Source: Monarcha castaneiventris obscurior (taxonomy: Eukaryota; Chordata; Aves; Passeriformes; Monarchidae). From it: a stretch of DNA of 64,000 nt. The position numbers and the translations under genes were made by a program. Positions 10,023 to 24,314 of this stretch are shown piece by piece. Each line of letters begins with the position of its first letter. Positions within the stretch are counted from its first letter, which is position 1. The stretch is from contig JAMPIT010000379.1 of NCBI GenBank assembly GCA_026261815.1, forward strand, positions 19,270,501-19,334,500, read 5' to 3'. Below the pieces are notes generated by a model. It saw nothing but the letters and a program-made list of their open reading frames with translations. It was not told the origin of the DNA and made no database searches.

Positions 10023-12869
10023 GCTGAAATTCTGAACATATATGTGGCATTCTGAACATACATGGAATTCTTTAACTGGACACAATTAGTAAGCGCTGCA
10101 ATTTTTTTTGTTTACGTTAACATTTAATTGGTTTTGATCATTCATGTTTTCATACCTAAGAGAATTGAATGAATTTTTGGTGGTGAAAAAATATCTCAGT
10201 TTTTATTATTCTAAAGTAAAATGGATGGTGATATAACAGCCACAATGAATACATCCTCAAAGTAAAATCTTTTCAGTTATACAGTTACACTTCTGCATTT
10301 TGATGACACTTTAAAAACCACAAAGTTTAAAATTAACTGTAAGCTTCATTAAAAAAAAAAGACAAAATACCACTTAAGAGGTGTGGTTGTTCATTTGATT
10401 TTTGCATGGCTAATAAAGGATCTGATGTGAATATTCACTAATACAAACAGAAATTTGTTCCACAGTGTCAGTTAATGTTGAATCAGGCACTAAAAAAGGT
10501 CACTCAAAATCCCATAGTTGAAAAGGTGAGTCATTGCAGAAAGGAAGGATTTAGAGTCACTTGAATGAATAAAAAAATGCACGTACCATGACCCTTCAGA
10601 CAATATCCTCTTTTTATCTAAATACCACAGCATAACTGTGCCTAAAATGGGAAGTACATTGTTGTTGATCTGAAACTGTGGCAATCACTCTTTCATTCAT
10701 CACATGTATCCAAGCAGTACCTGTATCTGACTGCAAAGAGAAAGAAAAAAGCAGTATCAGTAAATGAAATACTGTCTTTGGCTGCCTACAAAAAAAAAAA
10801 AAAAAACAAAAACACAAACCCAAACAAAAAAACCTGATCTGGTTAAATACCTGTGACTTCATGAGCGACTCAGCTCAGGAACTCCATCTCTCCATTCTCT
10901 CACATGGATGAACTTTCTGGGTGAGCTACCTTCTTCCTACCTTCCTGTTTGCCAGGAAAAGCTCTCATGAGTTTATCAATCCTTGTTGTGCTTTTATTGG
11001 AACTATCAGAATAGAAGGGTTGGTTCAAGGTATGAAAACAGTAGCAGACTCTACATTTCAGCCAAGTACCTAAGCAGTGGCATGTGTTAAGAGAAAGCCC
11101 TTGTGTGATGGATGCAGGCAGCACTGGGCTCATGTTGGCAGCGAAAAAAACTGCACGGAGAAGTTTGCCTGATTTACTGTAACTCCCAGGCACAAACCAA
11201 CCTATCTTCAAAGCAGGAAGCTAGGCCACAGCCCTGTGCATCCTATGTAATTCTCCCTTCATGTCAAATGCTAAACATAAAGTCAAGGACAAGTCGTATA
11301 CGTTGTAGTTAGGCATCTGTGAAGATCTGCCTAATTGCAGAGATTACTTCTATTTTCACCCACCCCAAAGAGGAGTTTCTTTATCAGCCCTTTTGGAGAA
11401 AGATATAAATAATAGAATGTTTATGCTCACTTGATTTAACTCTACATGCTCCCAGTGTTCCATCAGCCAGAACATTTAAGGGAACCATGAGAAACTGCTA
11501 GGAGTAGGAGAGCTCAGCAGTGATCCCACATAAGTTAGGATTATTTAAGATTCTGGCAGGATACTCCAAGTGAGCAAAGCACAGTGTAGAAGCCAAATGA
11601 GGAAAGAATCTGGTTCATCCTAGTGTTGAAAGATGGCTGACCTTTGAGCAAATCCACTCATAGCTGTTATGTACCAGAGCAGGCCTGAAGTAAAGACAAC
11701 AACAAATGATGCCTGGTGATGACAGCTAAAACCAGAGTCCTAAAACATCTATCTGCTGCGCAGAGCCAAGCAAAGCATCAGCTCATGCCTCTGATCACAG
11801 GCCACCAAGAAAGAGCAGCAGCATTCCTTGGCACATTCAGGAGATCCCATGGCTATTTTTGACAGCTACCAGGTGGTGGCCAGCCAATACATTCTGCAGA
11901 TGGGCAGATGATCACATCTTGCTGCCAAAAAGCTTTCAGTGATTTACTCTCTTGAAGAGGTCCACAGTATTCCTAAGCTCTGTCCCAGGCAGCAGCATCT
12001 CAGCACAGGGTGAGCTGAGGAAAAGTGTCCAGCAGGTGATTTGTCACTTCAACTTACGTCTCAGGAGATAACGCAGAGCTCACAGTGTTCTTCCCTCCAG
12101 CTCAGGGGAGCCCTCAGAGTTACCTGTACACCTGGAGGAGGATTGTGTCAAGCCCATGAAGGTGTCTTTGCCACGGGTGAAGTTTGTTTCTGAACACAGA
12201 CATGCTGTTGTGCAGTGCATATCAGGCAAACAGTGCAAGCATAAATATGTTCAGATTTGGGGGGTGCTTTATGGAGAGCTGAAGCCTCTTTGAGTAGCAC
12301 GCTTCTGTCAGCAGAAAATAAATTGTGTGAATCTTATGCCAACTGAGCATCCCTTTTTAGCATTGTCAAACACAATGTCACGTAGGAGGATGCCAGAGAA
12401 GTAGTCAGAAAACAAAAGAAACTGCAGGGTCTTGCAAGTCTCCAGTGGAAATGGTATTCATGTCAAATGACATAAGTGTCTACCATGAGTCACTGCTGCC
12501 ATTTCTCCCTTCCCAGATGAGGGAAATCTATACTCTGTGGTCAAGGCACAACAGGACAGGATGATAGATATTATGCAGTTTGACTCCAGTGCAAATGAGC
12601 TGTTAGGGTTAAATAAAAGTATCTCTCTATAATGCACACTACATTTCCACAGCACCCAATGAAGGACTGGGAGCTGTGTCTTACAGCCAGTATGAGTTTA
12701 CCAACATCTCGGTAGCAGAAAGTAATACTCTTGGAAAGCTCTCCTGAACCGCTGCCCACATTTGGTAGCTGTGGTGACTAATACAAAGCTGTTGTTTTAG
12801 AAACAGCATTAGAACAAGAAAACTGCTTCATTTTCCTCCCTGACTGTAGGCCAAGTGCCAGCAATGACT

Positions 12870-12918
12870 GACAGCTTGATCTGTCAAACAAGAAAGACAG
12901 CTTGATCTGTCAAACAAG
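12870..12918. repeat. 23-base direct repeat, two copies, period 26
   Basis: The 23-base block starting GACAGCTTGATCTGTCAAAC occurs at 12870-12892 and again at 12896-12918, identical by eye. Each copy contains TGACAG-like and CTGTCA half-sites facing each other. Confidence 0.9.
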
Positions 12919-15100
12919 TAAAGTTTAGGTTGGGGGTGTTATTATTTAGACATGAGAAGGGTGATGCACCTTTGAAAGTGTGTACACTTAAAGCATGTCT
13001 TTTCATTTTGAGAGCATGGTCTTACATAAAAGGGGCTGCTTAAACTAAGAGCAAAGTGGGCCAATCCTCAGCCATTGCAGTATTGTGAGCAATGTTCCAG
13101 CAGCTCATGAATGCCAGGAATCCGGCCTATTGTCTGCCTTTCCACCCCACTTTATTGTCTGCGAAGTTTGCCTTCAGTGTACCCAAGTTTAGTGTACTTC
13201 AATAACTCAGTCAACAGAGGGAAGCAGATGGCAAACATTCCCTCCCAGAAGCCTGGGGTTTCTTTCTGGCATCTTAGTGATATGAGAGGCATCACAGATG
13301 CAAACCCTCTGGCCAGCACCACTGTGCTTTGCCATCAGGTTTCCTCTCTTGTCAAGGCATCACTGCCTCTTAAAAGCCAAAGTGACCTGGTTTGGTTTTG
13401 GGACTAGCAAAAGTCTAGTTTTGATTTGAACCTTATCTCACTTCTTCAACAATTTGTCCAGAAAAAAACATCTGTTAGGAGAAAAACTGCTGACACTGAT
13501 CCTTCTGTGCTCCTCTGGATACCATAAAGGCATGTGTTGTTATGGTCACACTGTGCCATCCCTTGCATATGATGTGCAGGCTGGGTTATCCCTGAGAATA
13601 AAGGAGGAAGTTCAGGGGCCAGGAGGGAGCATTTGCAGTGGTGCCTGAAAATGTCGTTATTTTTTAGGTGTGCTTCTCTGTGAGACTGCGGGACTCTGAC
13701 AGTTCAGTGTGCCCGACACATTTCAGTATTTTCTCATTTTTTAATAACACTTAATTCAAACTTAGGAAGAGTGACTATTTCACCAGAGCTTAACCATAAC
13801 CTGTCATCTGGAATAGGCATTTGCAGCAGTGCAATGTTTTTGCTCCATAGAGATACCGGCACAGCTCCAGGACAGAAAGATATTTTCTGACACTAGATTA
13901 TTTACTGTAAGGGATATCTCAGTGTTCAGTGGCACTGAATTCATTATTTGTCCATTTTGACCACGTCAGGCTTTATCCCACAAGTTCCAGGAAGAAACAG
14001 CAATCTCAGACTGCAACTGTGATCTCATCCCCCTGAAGACAGCAGGGTGAAACTTCTAATTATTGCCCATGGTACCAAGTCTCTGCACAGTTTTTTTTGT
14101 TTGGTTTGGTTTTTTAAAGAAATCTTATTTCCCTTATGCCATAAATGTTAGAACTGAGCCCTGACACAGTTGCTGGCCTCAGAGGGAGAAGGAAAACCCA
14201 GGAGAATCAGCCCATTGCACCCCAACCTGTAGAAAGCCAGACATGAGGACACAATACATACTATAAAGTTCTTTGCTGGGACAAAAGCACCCTCATTGCA
14301 CTCTCATTCTCTTTTAAATCAACAGAGTTGTAAAAGTTATTTCTACAGGCATCTATTTTCTCTCTCTCATAAAATTGTATGAAAGTGTTTCCCGAGGAGC
14401 CCCATGGCTGCTGTGCAGCCCCCGCCCCAAACGGCGCTCCTTCGCTCCCATGGGCCACGCCACTGAATGCAGCAATCACTCTGCTGCCTCACAGCCCTCC
14501 TCCTCTTCTGAAAGCCAGAGCATAAACCAAAATTGCTCCAGAGACACTAGTCTGTTTTCTGTACACTCCCTAAGAAGAGACACAACTGACCTATTTTCAT
14601 ATGTTCTCCAGAAAAGAGTTTTCCTACCCACTCTAAGGAGATTTAGCCTTTCTCTCCTTACAAAGGACTGCAAAACAAGTCCTAACAAGTCCTAATTGCC
14701 ATTTTTTTTCCCCGTCTTCATCATGCAGAGACCACTTGCCCAAGGTTATAAGGGCTCCTTGTTCATTCCTTTAATACATCCTGATGAATACATCACTCCA
14801 AGTTAGAGATTGGCCATTTTAAGCAACTGAGCCATGTGTAGGCACAAATGCCTTGCTGAAGCATCTAGTTGTTTATTAGTGCTACACATTTGTCCCTGTT
14901 CCTGGTATCAGACAGTAGAACTAGAGAGGCAACAGAGGGGAAGCGAGCAATTAATTAGGGGGGAAATAATCTACGGTATTGCTTGTGCCCAGGGAAGACA
15001 CAGCTGTGTCTGCAGAAATTCAGGATCTGGGCCACAGGAGTGATGCTTTATTGTTGGCTTCTCATCCAGGTAATTACATTCATTTCATGAACAGAGGCAA

Positions 15101-15148
15101 CTTCAGTCAGAATAAAGGTTCAGACTTCAGTCAGAATAAAGGTTCAGC
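15101..15148. repeat. 24-base tandem duplication
   Basis: The unit beginning CTTCAGTCAGAATAAAGG is repeated head to tail at 15101 and 15125 with one difference, in its last base. A recent local slippage or duplication event. Confidence 0.92.
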
Positions 15149-18100
15149 CTTATCTGATGGCCATCCCATCTCGTGTCCAAGCAACTGATACATCACACAG
15201 GGCTGGAAACCACCATGACATTTCTGGCAAGTGAGGAGGACTGAGGAGACTATCCTCTCCTTTCACACACGAGCCCCTTTTCTCAACCCTCACCTCTTTC
15301 CACAGTCCCAACCAGTTTCCTTTCATGCCTTTAACTCTTCCCAAAGCTGCACTCTAAATGCCAGTTTTCACATCCTAGACATTTTTATTACTGCAGATCT
15401 TCTACTGGGATCCCAGCTTGCACCTCGCCATGTCCCTACCATGATCCAGTGCCACCATGGCAATCTGTGCCATCTCAACCAAGTGTTCAGCCGTGCATGC
15501 CCCATGATCACACAGAGCCCTCAAGTGAGTATTTTTCTCCTCTTAAACCCACACTTATCTAGATCTGGTCCACATAAAGATAACCTTTATGTGTCACCTC
15601 TTATCTCTCCCTGTTGAAGGGGTCTGAGTAGCAAATCCAAGACCTTCAACCCTACTGATAAACCACACACATGATGATTTCAGACATAAGTGAAGCCATG
15701 ACTTCATATTATTTATTTAAGACCTAGTACATTATACACAAAAGACTGTTAGAAGTGCCACGTTGAGGTTTGAAGTCAAACACAAAAAAATAACACATCT
15801 AAGGGAAGTATTAATTTTGCCTACAAAACCTGTTTCATTCCAAACACTGCCTGGATTTCCTTTCTTCAGGGTGTAGTGAGGGGGTTGGGTTGTTGCTGAA
15901 ATAGCTGAATGTGTTAGGAGACTTCGGAGTGGAAAATACAGTCCTAGAGTTAAGGGTAAAGTGGGAACTGGATTCTTTTTTTTTTTTTTTTGCTTCCATT
16001 TGCTCAAGTGCTGTAAGAGACTAGAAAAAGGCTTCCTAAATGTTCCCTGTGCTGAAACTCTGACATGGGAAGTAACTCAGGCTGATGTGAAGAACTATTG
16101 ACCCTCTGGGGCTTCCAGAAAATCAAGAGCAGCTGTGCTTTGAATCCAGAACTGCTGCAGAAGTCCTGAAGAAAAAACCCAACCCAGTTTGAAACACCTC
16201 TGCCAAGCAGCTCAACTGTTTGATTTTCAGCTTTGAGTCCCAACTCCTTACCTGGAATATAGTGCTACACCTCCACAGTACACTGCAAACATCACCTAAC
16301 TTTGGGGATAGGCAGATGGAGTACTGTTGAGACTGAAAATTCTTGGGGATAGGGATCTTATTAATAAAAACCTCCTCTTCAGAATCAGGCTTCAACATAA
16401 AAGGGGTCTCAGCTTTTCTGTGGTGCCCTGGACTCCCCTGGACTATGCTTCATTCTGCAGCTCCTGCGATCTTGGAGCAAAGTCAGGCTAGGTGCTGTGT
16501 GGAAGTTCGGTGTACAAAATTATCTTCATCATCTCTCCCTGTCCCACGGGATTAACAGCAGTGTCGCAACAGTGCAAATGAGTGAGGAGCAGACACTGTC
16601 GCCAAAAATTAAATCTGAGGTGGCACTAGCCCCTGGCAAAGTCTTCCCTAGCCTTTTTCAGTCAGTCAGACATAGTTGTTAAGGGAACATTTTTGGGAAT
16701 GTGTCAAATGCAATCTCATAAAAATCTCCTTTCTGATGGGAGTTTTAGGTTATAAAAGTTAATGCAATGCAGATAGCTGAGTCGAACAGGCTGTTTCCCA
16801 ATAGACTCTGGTATAAAAACTATTGCATTATATAAAGCTTGAATCACAGCTTTCTCAGCAACTGTTTGGTACAGACTGGGTATCTATCTCATAAAAGGCA
16901 GTGAAAATAGTATGGAGAGAAGGCTGCACTTCCTAGGAGAAGACCTGGCAATAAGATGGGGAGTTAGAACCTTTTTTTTCCCTTAAAAAGTATACAGCCA
17001 AAATGAAAGCTAAAGAATAATTTCATTATTGCTCCCTCTTTATTTAAAAAATGCATAAAGTCAGACTGTCTGGCTAGCACATTATGAGGATATTGATGCA
17101 GTTAAAAAAAAGAGAAAAGCACAGTGATTTTTCTACCCGGAAACCTGATGTGTCACTCCTTCAGCTTTGTCCCTGGGGGCAGACCATGGGAATTCCCAGT
17201 CTTGGGCCCCTGTGGCTCTCAGCCAGCCCTGCCATTGAGGCTGTGCTTTCAGCCTGGGATGTTGCTGTGCTGCAGGGGCAGAAAATAAGCCTTCAGTCTG
17301 TTTCCTGGCAGGATGAGGTCGGGTCTGAGCGGGCTGTGTAAAGAGTCCCACAAACCTCTGTCAGCACCACGAAGAAGCAGGGAGCCTTCTTACCTCCCAG
17401 GGAGGAGAGAAAAATTAGACAGACTTTTTCTAAACCAGCAACAACCCAAAGACTTCTAGAGCCCCATAACATATTTTGCTCATTTTGAGTATCTTACTCA
17501 TTCAGGGCTCTAACAGCTTCATGGCTGGTTGAGGAGAGTACGTGGGATTTCAGCTGCCTCCTTTGAAACACGGATTTAACGTGTGAGGGAATGACAACCA
17601 TTTAGCTTCACATCTACAGTCACACCTCTCAGTGTGCTTGGCTGATTTGGTGCCCCAAACCCCAGGACGTATTTGTAGCCATGTGGTGGTTCAGCCCCTG
17701 GCTTCGTGTGGGAACTGCAGCTGCCCCTTGCTCAGCCCATGCTAGTTTATGTGGTGGTGTGTGTTGTAATCTGAAGTACAGAGAGCCAGATTTTGGAAGC
17801 CTATTGGAAAGGTTTGTCTTCAAAAGAGCTTCTCATTCTTCTTGCACGGCATTTACAGTGCCACGCTGACAAATGCACCTTCCCCTGCCCACACCAACCT
17901 AGTGGATATTTGGTGTTGGCCCACAGGTATGTGCATCTTTACCTATTCCAGTCCTTAACAGGGTAAAGTTTAATCATTCTTATTCCTGGTGCTATTTTGG
18001 GGAAGAAAAGGAGTCATTCTGTCATTGCGTGCTCCAGAAAACATGAAAGTCTCTAAGGAGCCCAGGCTTCCTGTTACCAATGCCTTAAACTTTGCCCCAC

Positions 18101-21100
18101 CTTTGGGAAGCACAGGCAGCTAGTGGAAGAATGTCATCCACTCTAACAATTGATTTTCTTATGTACAATAACGTCAGACCTTTTAAATAAAAGGCTGACC
18201 TGTCTCCTTCTAAAATAATTCATCTGTTTTATGGAGTGTTGTTCTGATTATATACAATTCCCACAAGAAGGGAAGTACCTTTAAAATAAGGACTATTCAG
18301 TACTAGTACAGGATTTCCTCTTGTTGTTGATAATTTCCTCCTAACAGAAGATGCAATGAATCCCAGAGAAATTCAAAGGGGCAATCTACAGACAGTTAGG
18401 CATCTACATTATACAGGGAACATTGTTCAATCACATCGATGTTTTCCTGATGAAGTAAAAAGCAGATATACCTGCTGTGCAGCATGTAAAAGAGTTCCTA
18501 CAACACACACTTCAGTTCCCTTTGCTACATTTTTAACCACTATCCAATCCCACAAACTTTCACATAACCATGGCTGAACAGCAACAAATGACCGTTTTTC
18601 TCACTTCATCTTTTGCTATTGAAATCCAGCCTCTAAAATGGCCTCTGCTTTTAAAGGCAGGATTGATGACAATAAGAAGATTACCCAGTCATTATCAGCA
18701 CTGTCTACAGCAGATATATAATACGAAAAACTTCTGTGTTCTCTCTACCCAATGTTCTGGACTCAGAAGGAGGCTCCATACTCACCTTCACTCATTTTCC
18801 ACCACTGGTCAGAACATACACCTGCTCTACTCATGCAATGGTGAAGGAGACCTCATACCTACATAGTTGGCTAATCCATGCTGAGAAACAGCATACCAAA
18901 ACCCAGGAGCTAAGTGAGTGCACTTCATCAGCAGATGAAGGCTGAGGGGTTTGTGGAAGAGGCTGCCCATCATTAGGTGCTCTTAACAGTTATTCTGACG
19001 TCTCAAATTCTCTGTTACTTGGGTCAAGCCCTCTCTCGTGATTTGATTCCTTCCTACTTATACTTACTCGAGCAGACTGTACAAATTTAGTCAGTAAACC
19101 ATGCTATAATGCATTCTTACAGTCACTGATAGTCTGTCTAGCCCTAGTTTCTCCCTAGCCAGTGGGATGACCCATCAAATTCGATGCATTGTTTCAGCAC
19201 CTTCTTGGTTTTAAATAATGTGCCTCATTCTTTTTAAGTTGCTCATACTGAGAAAAATTATGAATACTGAGTACTACCTTCCCTGGCATGCAGCTTATTT
19301 TTTCATCTGATGTCAGGTATTTCTGTATCTTTGCCGCAGGCAATGCAAAAAATGCATCTCTTCATTCATCTGTTCACAGCCTCAGTTTTCCTCTGATCCT
19401 ACAAATCAGCCTTCCTTCCTTCTCCTGCCGTTCTCTCGCAGAGCTGCTTCACCAATTTTCCTACTCTCAACATTCTTTCTTCTGTGAAAGCAGAGCGAAA
19501 CAGAGAAATGCACGTACCTGTTTAACCTGTTACTAATGTTTGTGCCTAGACTTTACAGCTTACCTTGGAGAAGGCACCTGGAAAGCTCCAAGAAGTCTCT
19601 TCAGTGCAGAGAGAAAAGCGTGGTCTGCCAAGTCCTCCTTGTGCTGAGGCTGCCCCAATGAGCAGGAGGTGTGCAGAACTGGTTCCAGCCATTCCCCCCC
19701 TTCCTTGCCAGGAGGCTTCACCTGAAATGAGCAGCCTGGTAAAAGACTCTGAAAAGGTCCAAACAATGTAATGTGGTTAGGTGGTCTACAAGCAGAGCAG
19801 AATGCCCCCCCTGCTCAGCTGTCCTGAGCACTTAGATAAGCCCCTCCTGCATTATACAGCTGTGTTACATGATTTATAAAGGAAAAAAAAATAAAAACAG
19901 CTGGAAGAGAACCTCTGTCTATGAACTTTTCTGGGAAGGCTTGGGCAGATTTCACACAGCACAGGTCAGAGCAAGGCAGTTTGGTCCACTCCTTCAAGCT
20001 GCATGAATAATCAGTAGAATTTGCTAGACAAAAAATTTCACGGGACTAGGTGGAATAAGAGAGAACAACATAAAATACCCAAGCACTTCCTTAATAAAAG
20101 CCTTCACCAAACGAACACTTCAGACTCTCAAAAGACACCTTCAGGTATCTGTATCTTACTAGGGATTGGCATTTCGACATTTATGACTGCAGACACGCTA
20201 CTATATTGCAAGGATGAGTCAATGCCCACATCTTCTGGCTCCAGAAGAAAGGGACTGTTCTAATTTTTATTTATAAGCTGGGCAAGTGGAGAGAGAGTCA
20301 CTCAGTTAGAGGCAAAGCACACACAGACCCTACGAGGTCAGGTAGGCTGGTTAACACATGAACATTTTCGTGCCTCAGTGTACTGAGTCACAAATACCAC
20401 AATCCATCTCTGCATCCTTTCATGTAAGGCCTCAGAAAAGGGCTTTGTACATAGTTTTTGTTGTCTTCCAGCACAAAACCCATGACCTCTACATTATTCA
20501 CTAGAGAATTCCAGCCCCATGTAGAGTGTGTTGCAATCCAAACTGGGAGTTTCTGGCAATAAACATTTGTGAGTATGCACACAATATAAAACAGGAAGAA
20601 GGATTTCAGTTTATCTGTGTTCACTTGGGTTTATTTGTTGCTTGGAAAAGAAAACCTGGCAGACTTCCCACCACTATGCAATAGTCTAGGAAGGCTCCTG
20701 TCACCTGGGGACTCACATGCTGATGTGTGAGTGAAGAGGGCAATAGGCAGGATTCATGGGGTTTTCAGCATGATCCTAATAAACTCTGTCATGCTACTAG
20801 TGTTAAGACAGGGGTGCTGAACAGAAAGTGTCTTAAGAACTACTGACAGCTTCTTTCCAAAAGCTAAAAAATGTCACTTCCATCAGCTATTCCTTTACGC
20901 CAAAGCACAGAATGGATTTCCAGAGGTTTGTATCTGGTTTTGTGCAGCATTTACCAGCCTTTTAAATTTATTCTGCGCTCAAATCCAGCTTCCTTAATAA
21001 AGGAAGACAATATTAGCTTATATGAAGTACCACATCATCTTGCATCCTGCCCAAAGCTTTACCCTGAGGATTTCCAGATGGACACATTTCATCCAAAGCA

Positions 21101-23088
21101 ATTGATGGTGGTTGGGGGGGTCATGGGATCAAGACAGATATGCATTTCCTTTCTTTTCCAGCATCCCTCTGGTTAAGCTTGTGCTCCTGAATTGCTCTTT
21201 TGCAATAGGGTAAACAAGTAAATGTTTTGGGCTCCAGAGATACCAACTGCCTAGAGAAGCAAGCTTATTTTGCCTTTCTCAGTTTGTCTTTAGAAACCTA
21301 GCATCCCACAGGAAAGAAAAATAGCAGTAGGTCTCAGAACTGTAGTTTTTGAGAAATAACAGCATTTATCATTCATATAGAAATTTTCCAACTACCACTG
21401 CCTCTTGAGGAAAGGAGACCAAGCTGGTTTCACTGCTGGCAAAACAGATATACATTAAGTGACTGCCAAGACAGATTTACAAAGTTAGCAGCAGCCCTGG
21501 ACTTACAAACCTGGTGTTTTAGCTTCGGGGCCATGCTTTTCCCATTTGAATTACCAGTTTTTGTGAGTTCCTATAATTCATTCATCTCTTTCTACAATAA
21601 CAATCAGTAGATTTTTGAATCCCTAAAAATTAGTATAGAATTACTGCGAAAGTTGAATAAAATTAGTACTTTCCATTAATACCTTTGTCATTGGTAATAG
21701 AAAGAGAAGACGGTGGATATAGAGACAAACTCCAGCAGTGAAACTTTTATTGCACTCTGCTTCTGAAGTCCATTCAAGGGTAGGACAGTGGGACAAAAAT
21801 AATTATAGGGGTCTTTCTACACAAAAGAGCCAGCTATTTAGAGGAAGGCAAAGTCATTTGAATGTCAATGAAATAACCATTAAAAGGCTGAGAAGCATGG
21901 CCATTTATTAAAAGATCTAAAGAATAGTTGCATGCACTATAGCAATCTTCTAGGTAGGAGTTGTTAATTTGCTATAAAAACCTGTTAGGGACAGGGCAGA
22001 GCGTAATTAAACAGGAGACAATACACACTGTGAAAGGAAACTGGATTTGGAATTTTACAGCCTCTTATTTCAGGTTTCTACATGAAATACTATGCTCTAT
22101 AATCTCTCCTTAATAACACCTATGTATTTCTAGCTCCCACAGTGTTTTGCATTTCATTTCTAGCAGTGGTCTCCTACAGCCTCAGAAGGAAGGTAAAACA
22201 AGGTTATGCACTTGAATGCTCTCCCGCTCTTTCCAGCCTCACAGCAATCCTTCTTCCGAGAAAGTCTCTCATCAATGCCACTCCTTAATTGGCCTGAGAG
22301 CCCCTCTTTAAACAAAGCTCTCGTCTCCCACAGGGCCGAGTTCTTTCTGCTATTCTGGCAGAGCTCAATCCAGACAAGGATGTGCCATTTACCAAAACAA
22401 GTGCACTATAAATTCAAACGTCCAGGAAAGAGGTGAAGTACTTCCAGAAGTTCTGCAGGTAGAGATTTGCAGGCAGGATGGACTGCATCAGGAAAAAACG
22501 TATCTGCCTGTAACCCTGACAGGTTTTTACTTCAAGCAAAGGGGTTAGACACTGGTGGTACCACTCAGTAACAAATACAGGATCAGTTGGAGACCTGGGG
22601 CAGATTCTGCACTAAGGGACTGAATGTGATCTGAACCTCACTGTGACGTACAAAACTTCATTCCAGACCCATAGGACAGAAAACAATTTCGCAAGTTAGA
22701 CACAAAAGGATTTCATATTTGTAAAGAGGATCACTTTTTAATACAAATAACTAAAAATATTCAAGTGCAGTGCAGCTTTAACCTCTCCTTTAGCAGAAAC
22801 CCTGGTCTCCACTACCTGCCCACACACTGCCAGGCACATAAAAGTGATGTGCGAAAGAAATCCTGCATTTTCCTTCCCTTGACTGTTACTCCAAGGCACT
22901 GTGGTCCTTCATGTGCTCAGCTAGCATAGCTACATATGCCATAATACCTGAGAAAAGAGTAAATACAAATGCCAACAGCAGGACGAAGTAGCAATTGTTC
23001 AACATCTCCTGTGACACCCACAGCCATAGAATTCTCTACTGATACATATCAGACAAGCATGTAATTTAAAATACTTTGTTCTTTCTCC

Positions 23089-23094
23089 TTTATT
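23089..23094 (-). terminator. HEY1: distal candidate HEY1 polyadenylation signal AATAAA
   Basis: AATAAA on the minus strand about 1.2 kb past the stop codon, followed within 30-50 bases by a T/G-rich stretch (TGCTTGTCTGATATGT). Confidence 0.5.
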
Positions 23095-24092
23095 TAGCCA
23101 CAACACAGATACAAGAGCAAACCCCTTCCAGTGGAACTCACTCAATAAACCTGTCCAGATTAAGATTCTCATGAAATCAAGCAAAATATATGTACATGCA
23201 CACACTCTCAGGCACACAAGAACACAGCAGAACCCTTACAAAATGAGGAGTGGCACTGAACTGCACCTAAAACACAACAGAAAAATCACCTGGTTAGGAT
23301 GCATCTGTTAAGCAACAAGGCTGTGCACTGAACAGGTTCCCACTGTACCATTCCATTGGCTATTTAAATACCAGCATCAATCGTTTCAGCTGAAAATCTG
23401 AAGCTCACAGAGAAGAGTCTGACCTCAGATACCCAAGAATTCAGGCTAGCAGAACAATTACTCCACTATGACTCAAAGCAGGATCTGGCTCTATGAAATG
23501 AAGATGCCTGTGACCAGCTCCAGCTGGGAGATCACTGCAGGTCACAACTTTAATTCCCATTCCTTTAATTCCTCAGCACCTAAACCCACCACCAATACAG
23601 AGTGCAATTTGACTTTTGCACCCTCCCCACTCATACTGCCCCTCTTGGTGGAAGAAATAGTGTAGTGGTTCTGAGGAGTGAGTAAATGTCTACTAGGGAC
23701 TAGAATAAGATTGCCAAATATACCGAACAGCTTCAGAAGAAAGAGAAATTGGGTTCTTAGATAAAGCTGGTCAAGCAGGTCCATCTGATTTGTCAACGCT
23801 TTGCTCAGAAATATAAGACTCAAATATAGTTTACAAAAAGAGTAATTCTTTATAGAACATCTCAGTGTCAAAATACTAACAAAAACACAGCTTGTAAATG
23901 CTGAGAAGAATGGTCTTGGAAAAATTAATAACAAAACTAGGCCATTGCTAACAATAACAGGTGGTATCTCTTCATAAAAAGCCAGTCTGATGTACTCAGG
24001 AAAAATGAAACATTTGAAACAAACTGTTTACAAAAGTGACTTAAATGCTCGGCAGAGATCTAACACAAGTGTTAACAAACCACTATTGCAAT

Positions 24093-24098
24093 TTTATT
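24093..24098 (-). terminator. HEY1: proximal candidate HEY1 polyadenylation signal AATAAA
   Basis: AATAAA on the minus strand about 220 bases past the stop codon, followed by GTGGTTTGTTAACACTTGTG, a reasonable GT-rich downstream element. It could give a shorter alternative 3' UTR. Confidence 0.45.
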
Positions 24099-24314
24099 TT
24101 TGGACAACTTCAGCAACTATTAAAAAAAAACCAATCTGTTAATACAAAAATGTAGAAAACAAAAAGAAAAATCCAATGAGACAGTTTTTAGACAAATTTA
24201 GTTAAGGTGAAGCTGTACCTGTGTCCCAGTTACTAAGAACTTCAACTTTAAGGGTGGCATAACCCAGCTCAGCCAGGTTTATAGGCTTTGCCACCCTTGC
24301 TAAAGAGTCAGTTC

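Larger units (their letters stand above)
10023..23069. other. intergenic region downstream of HEY1, no gene recognised
   Basis: About 13 kb of mostly AT-rich unique sequence with only short chance frames. Simple tracts are an A-rich run near 10789-10806 and a T run near 15975-15991. Two small tandem duplications are listed separately. In human the next gene on this side is STMN2, but no STMN2 exon is visible here. Confidence 0.65.
23070..24314 (-). other. HEY1: HEY1 3' untranslated region (extent inferred)
   Basis: Sequence downstream of the HEY1 stop codon on the minus strand. Two AATAAA signals are visible, giving a short (about 220 bases) or long (about 1.2 kb) 3' UTR. The long form fits the length I recall for mammalian HEY1 transcripts. 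The true end cannot be fixed without transcript data. Confidence 0.5.
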
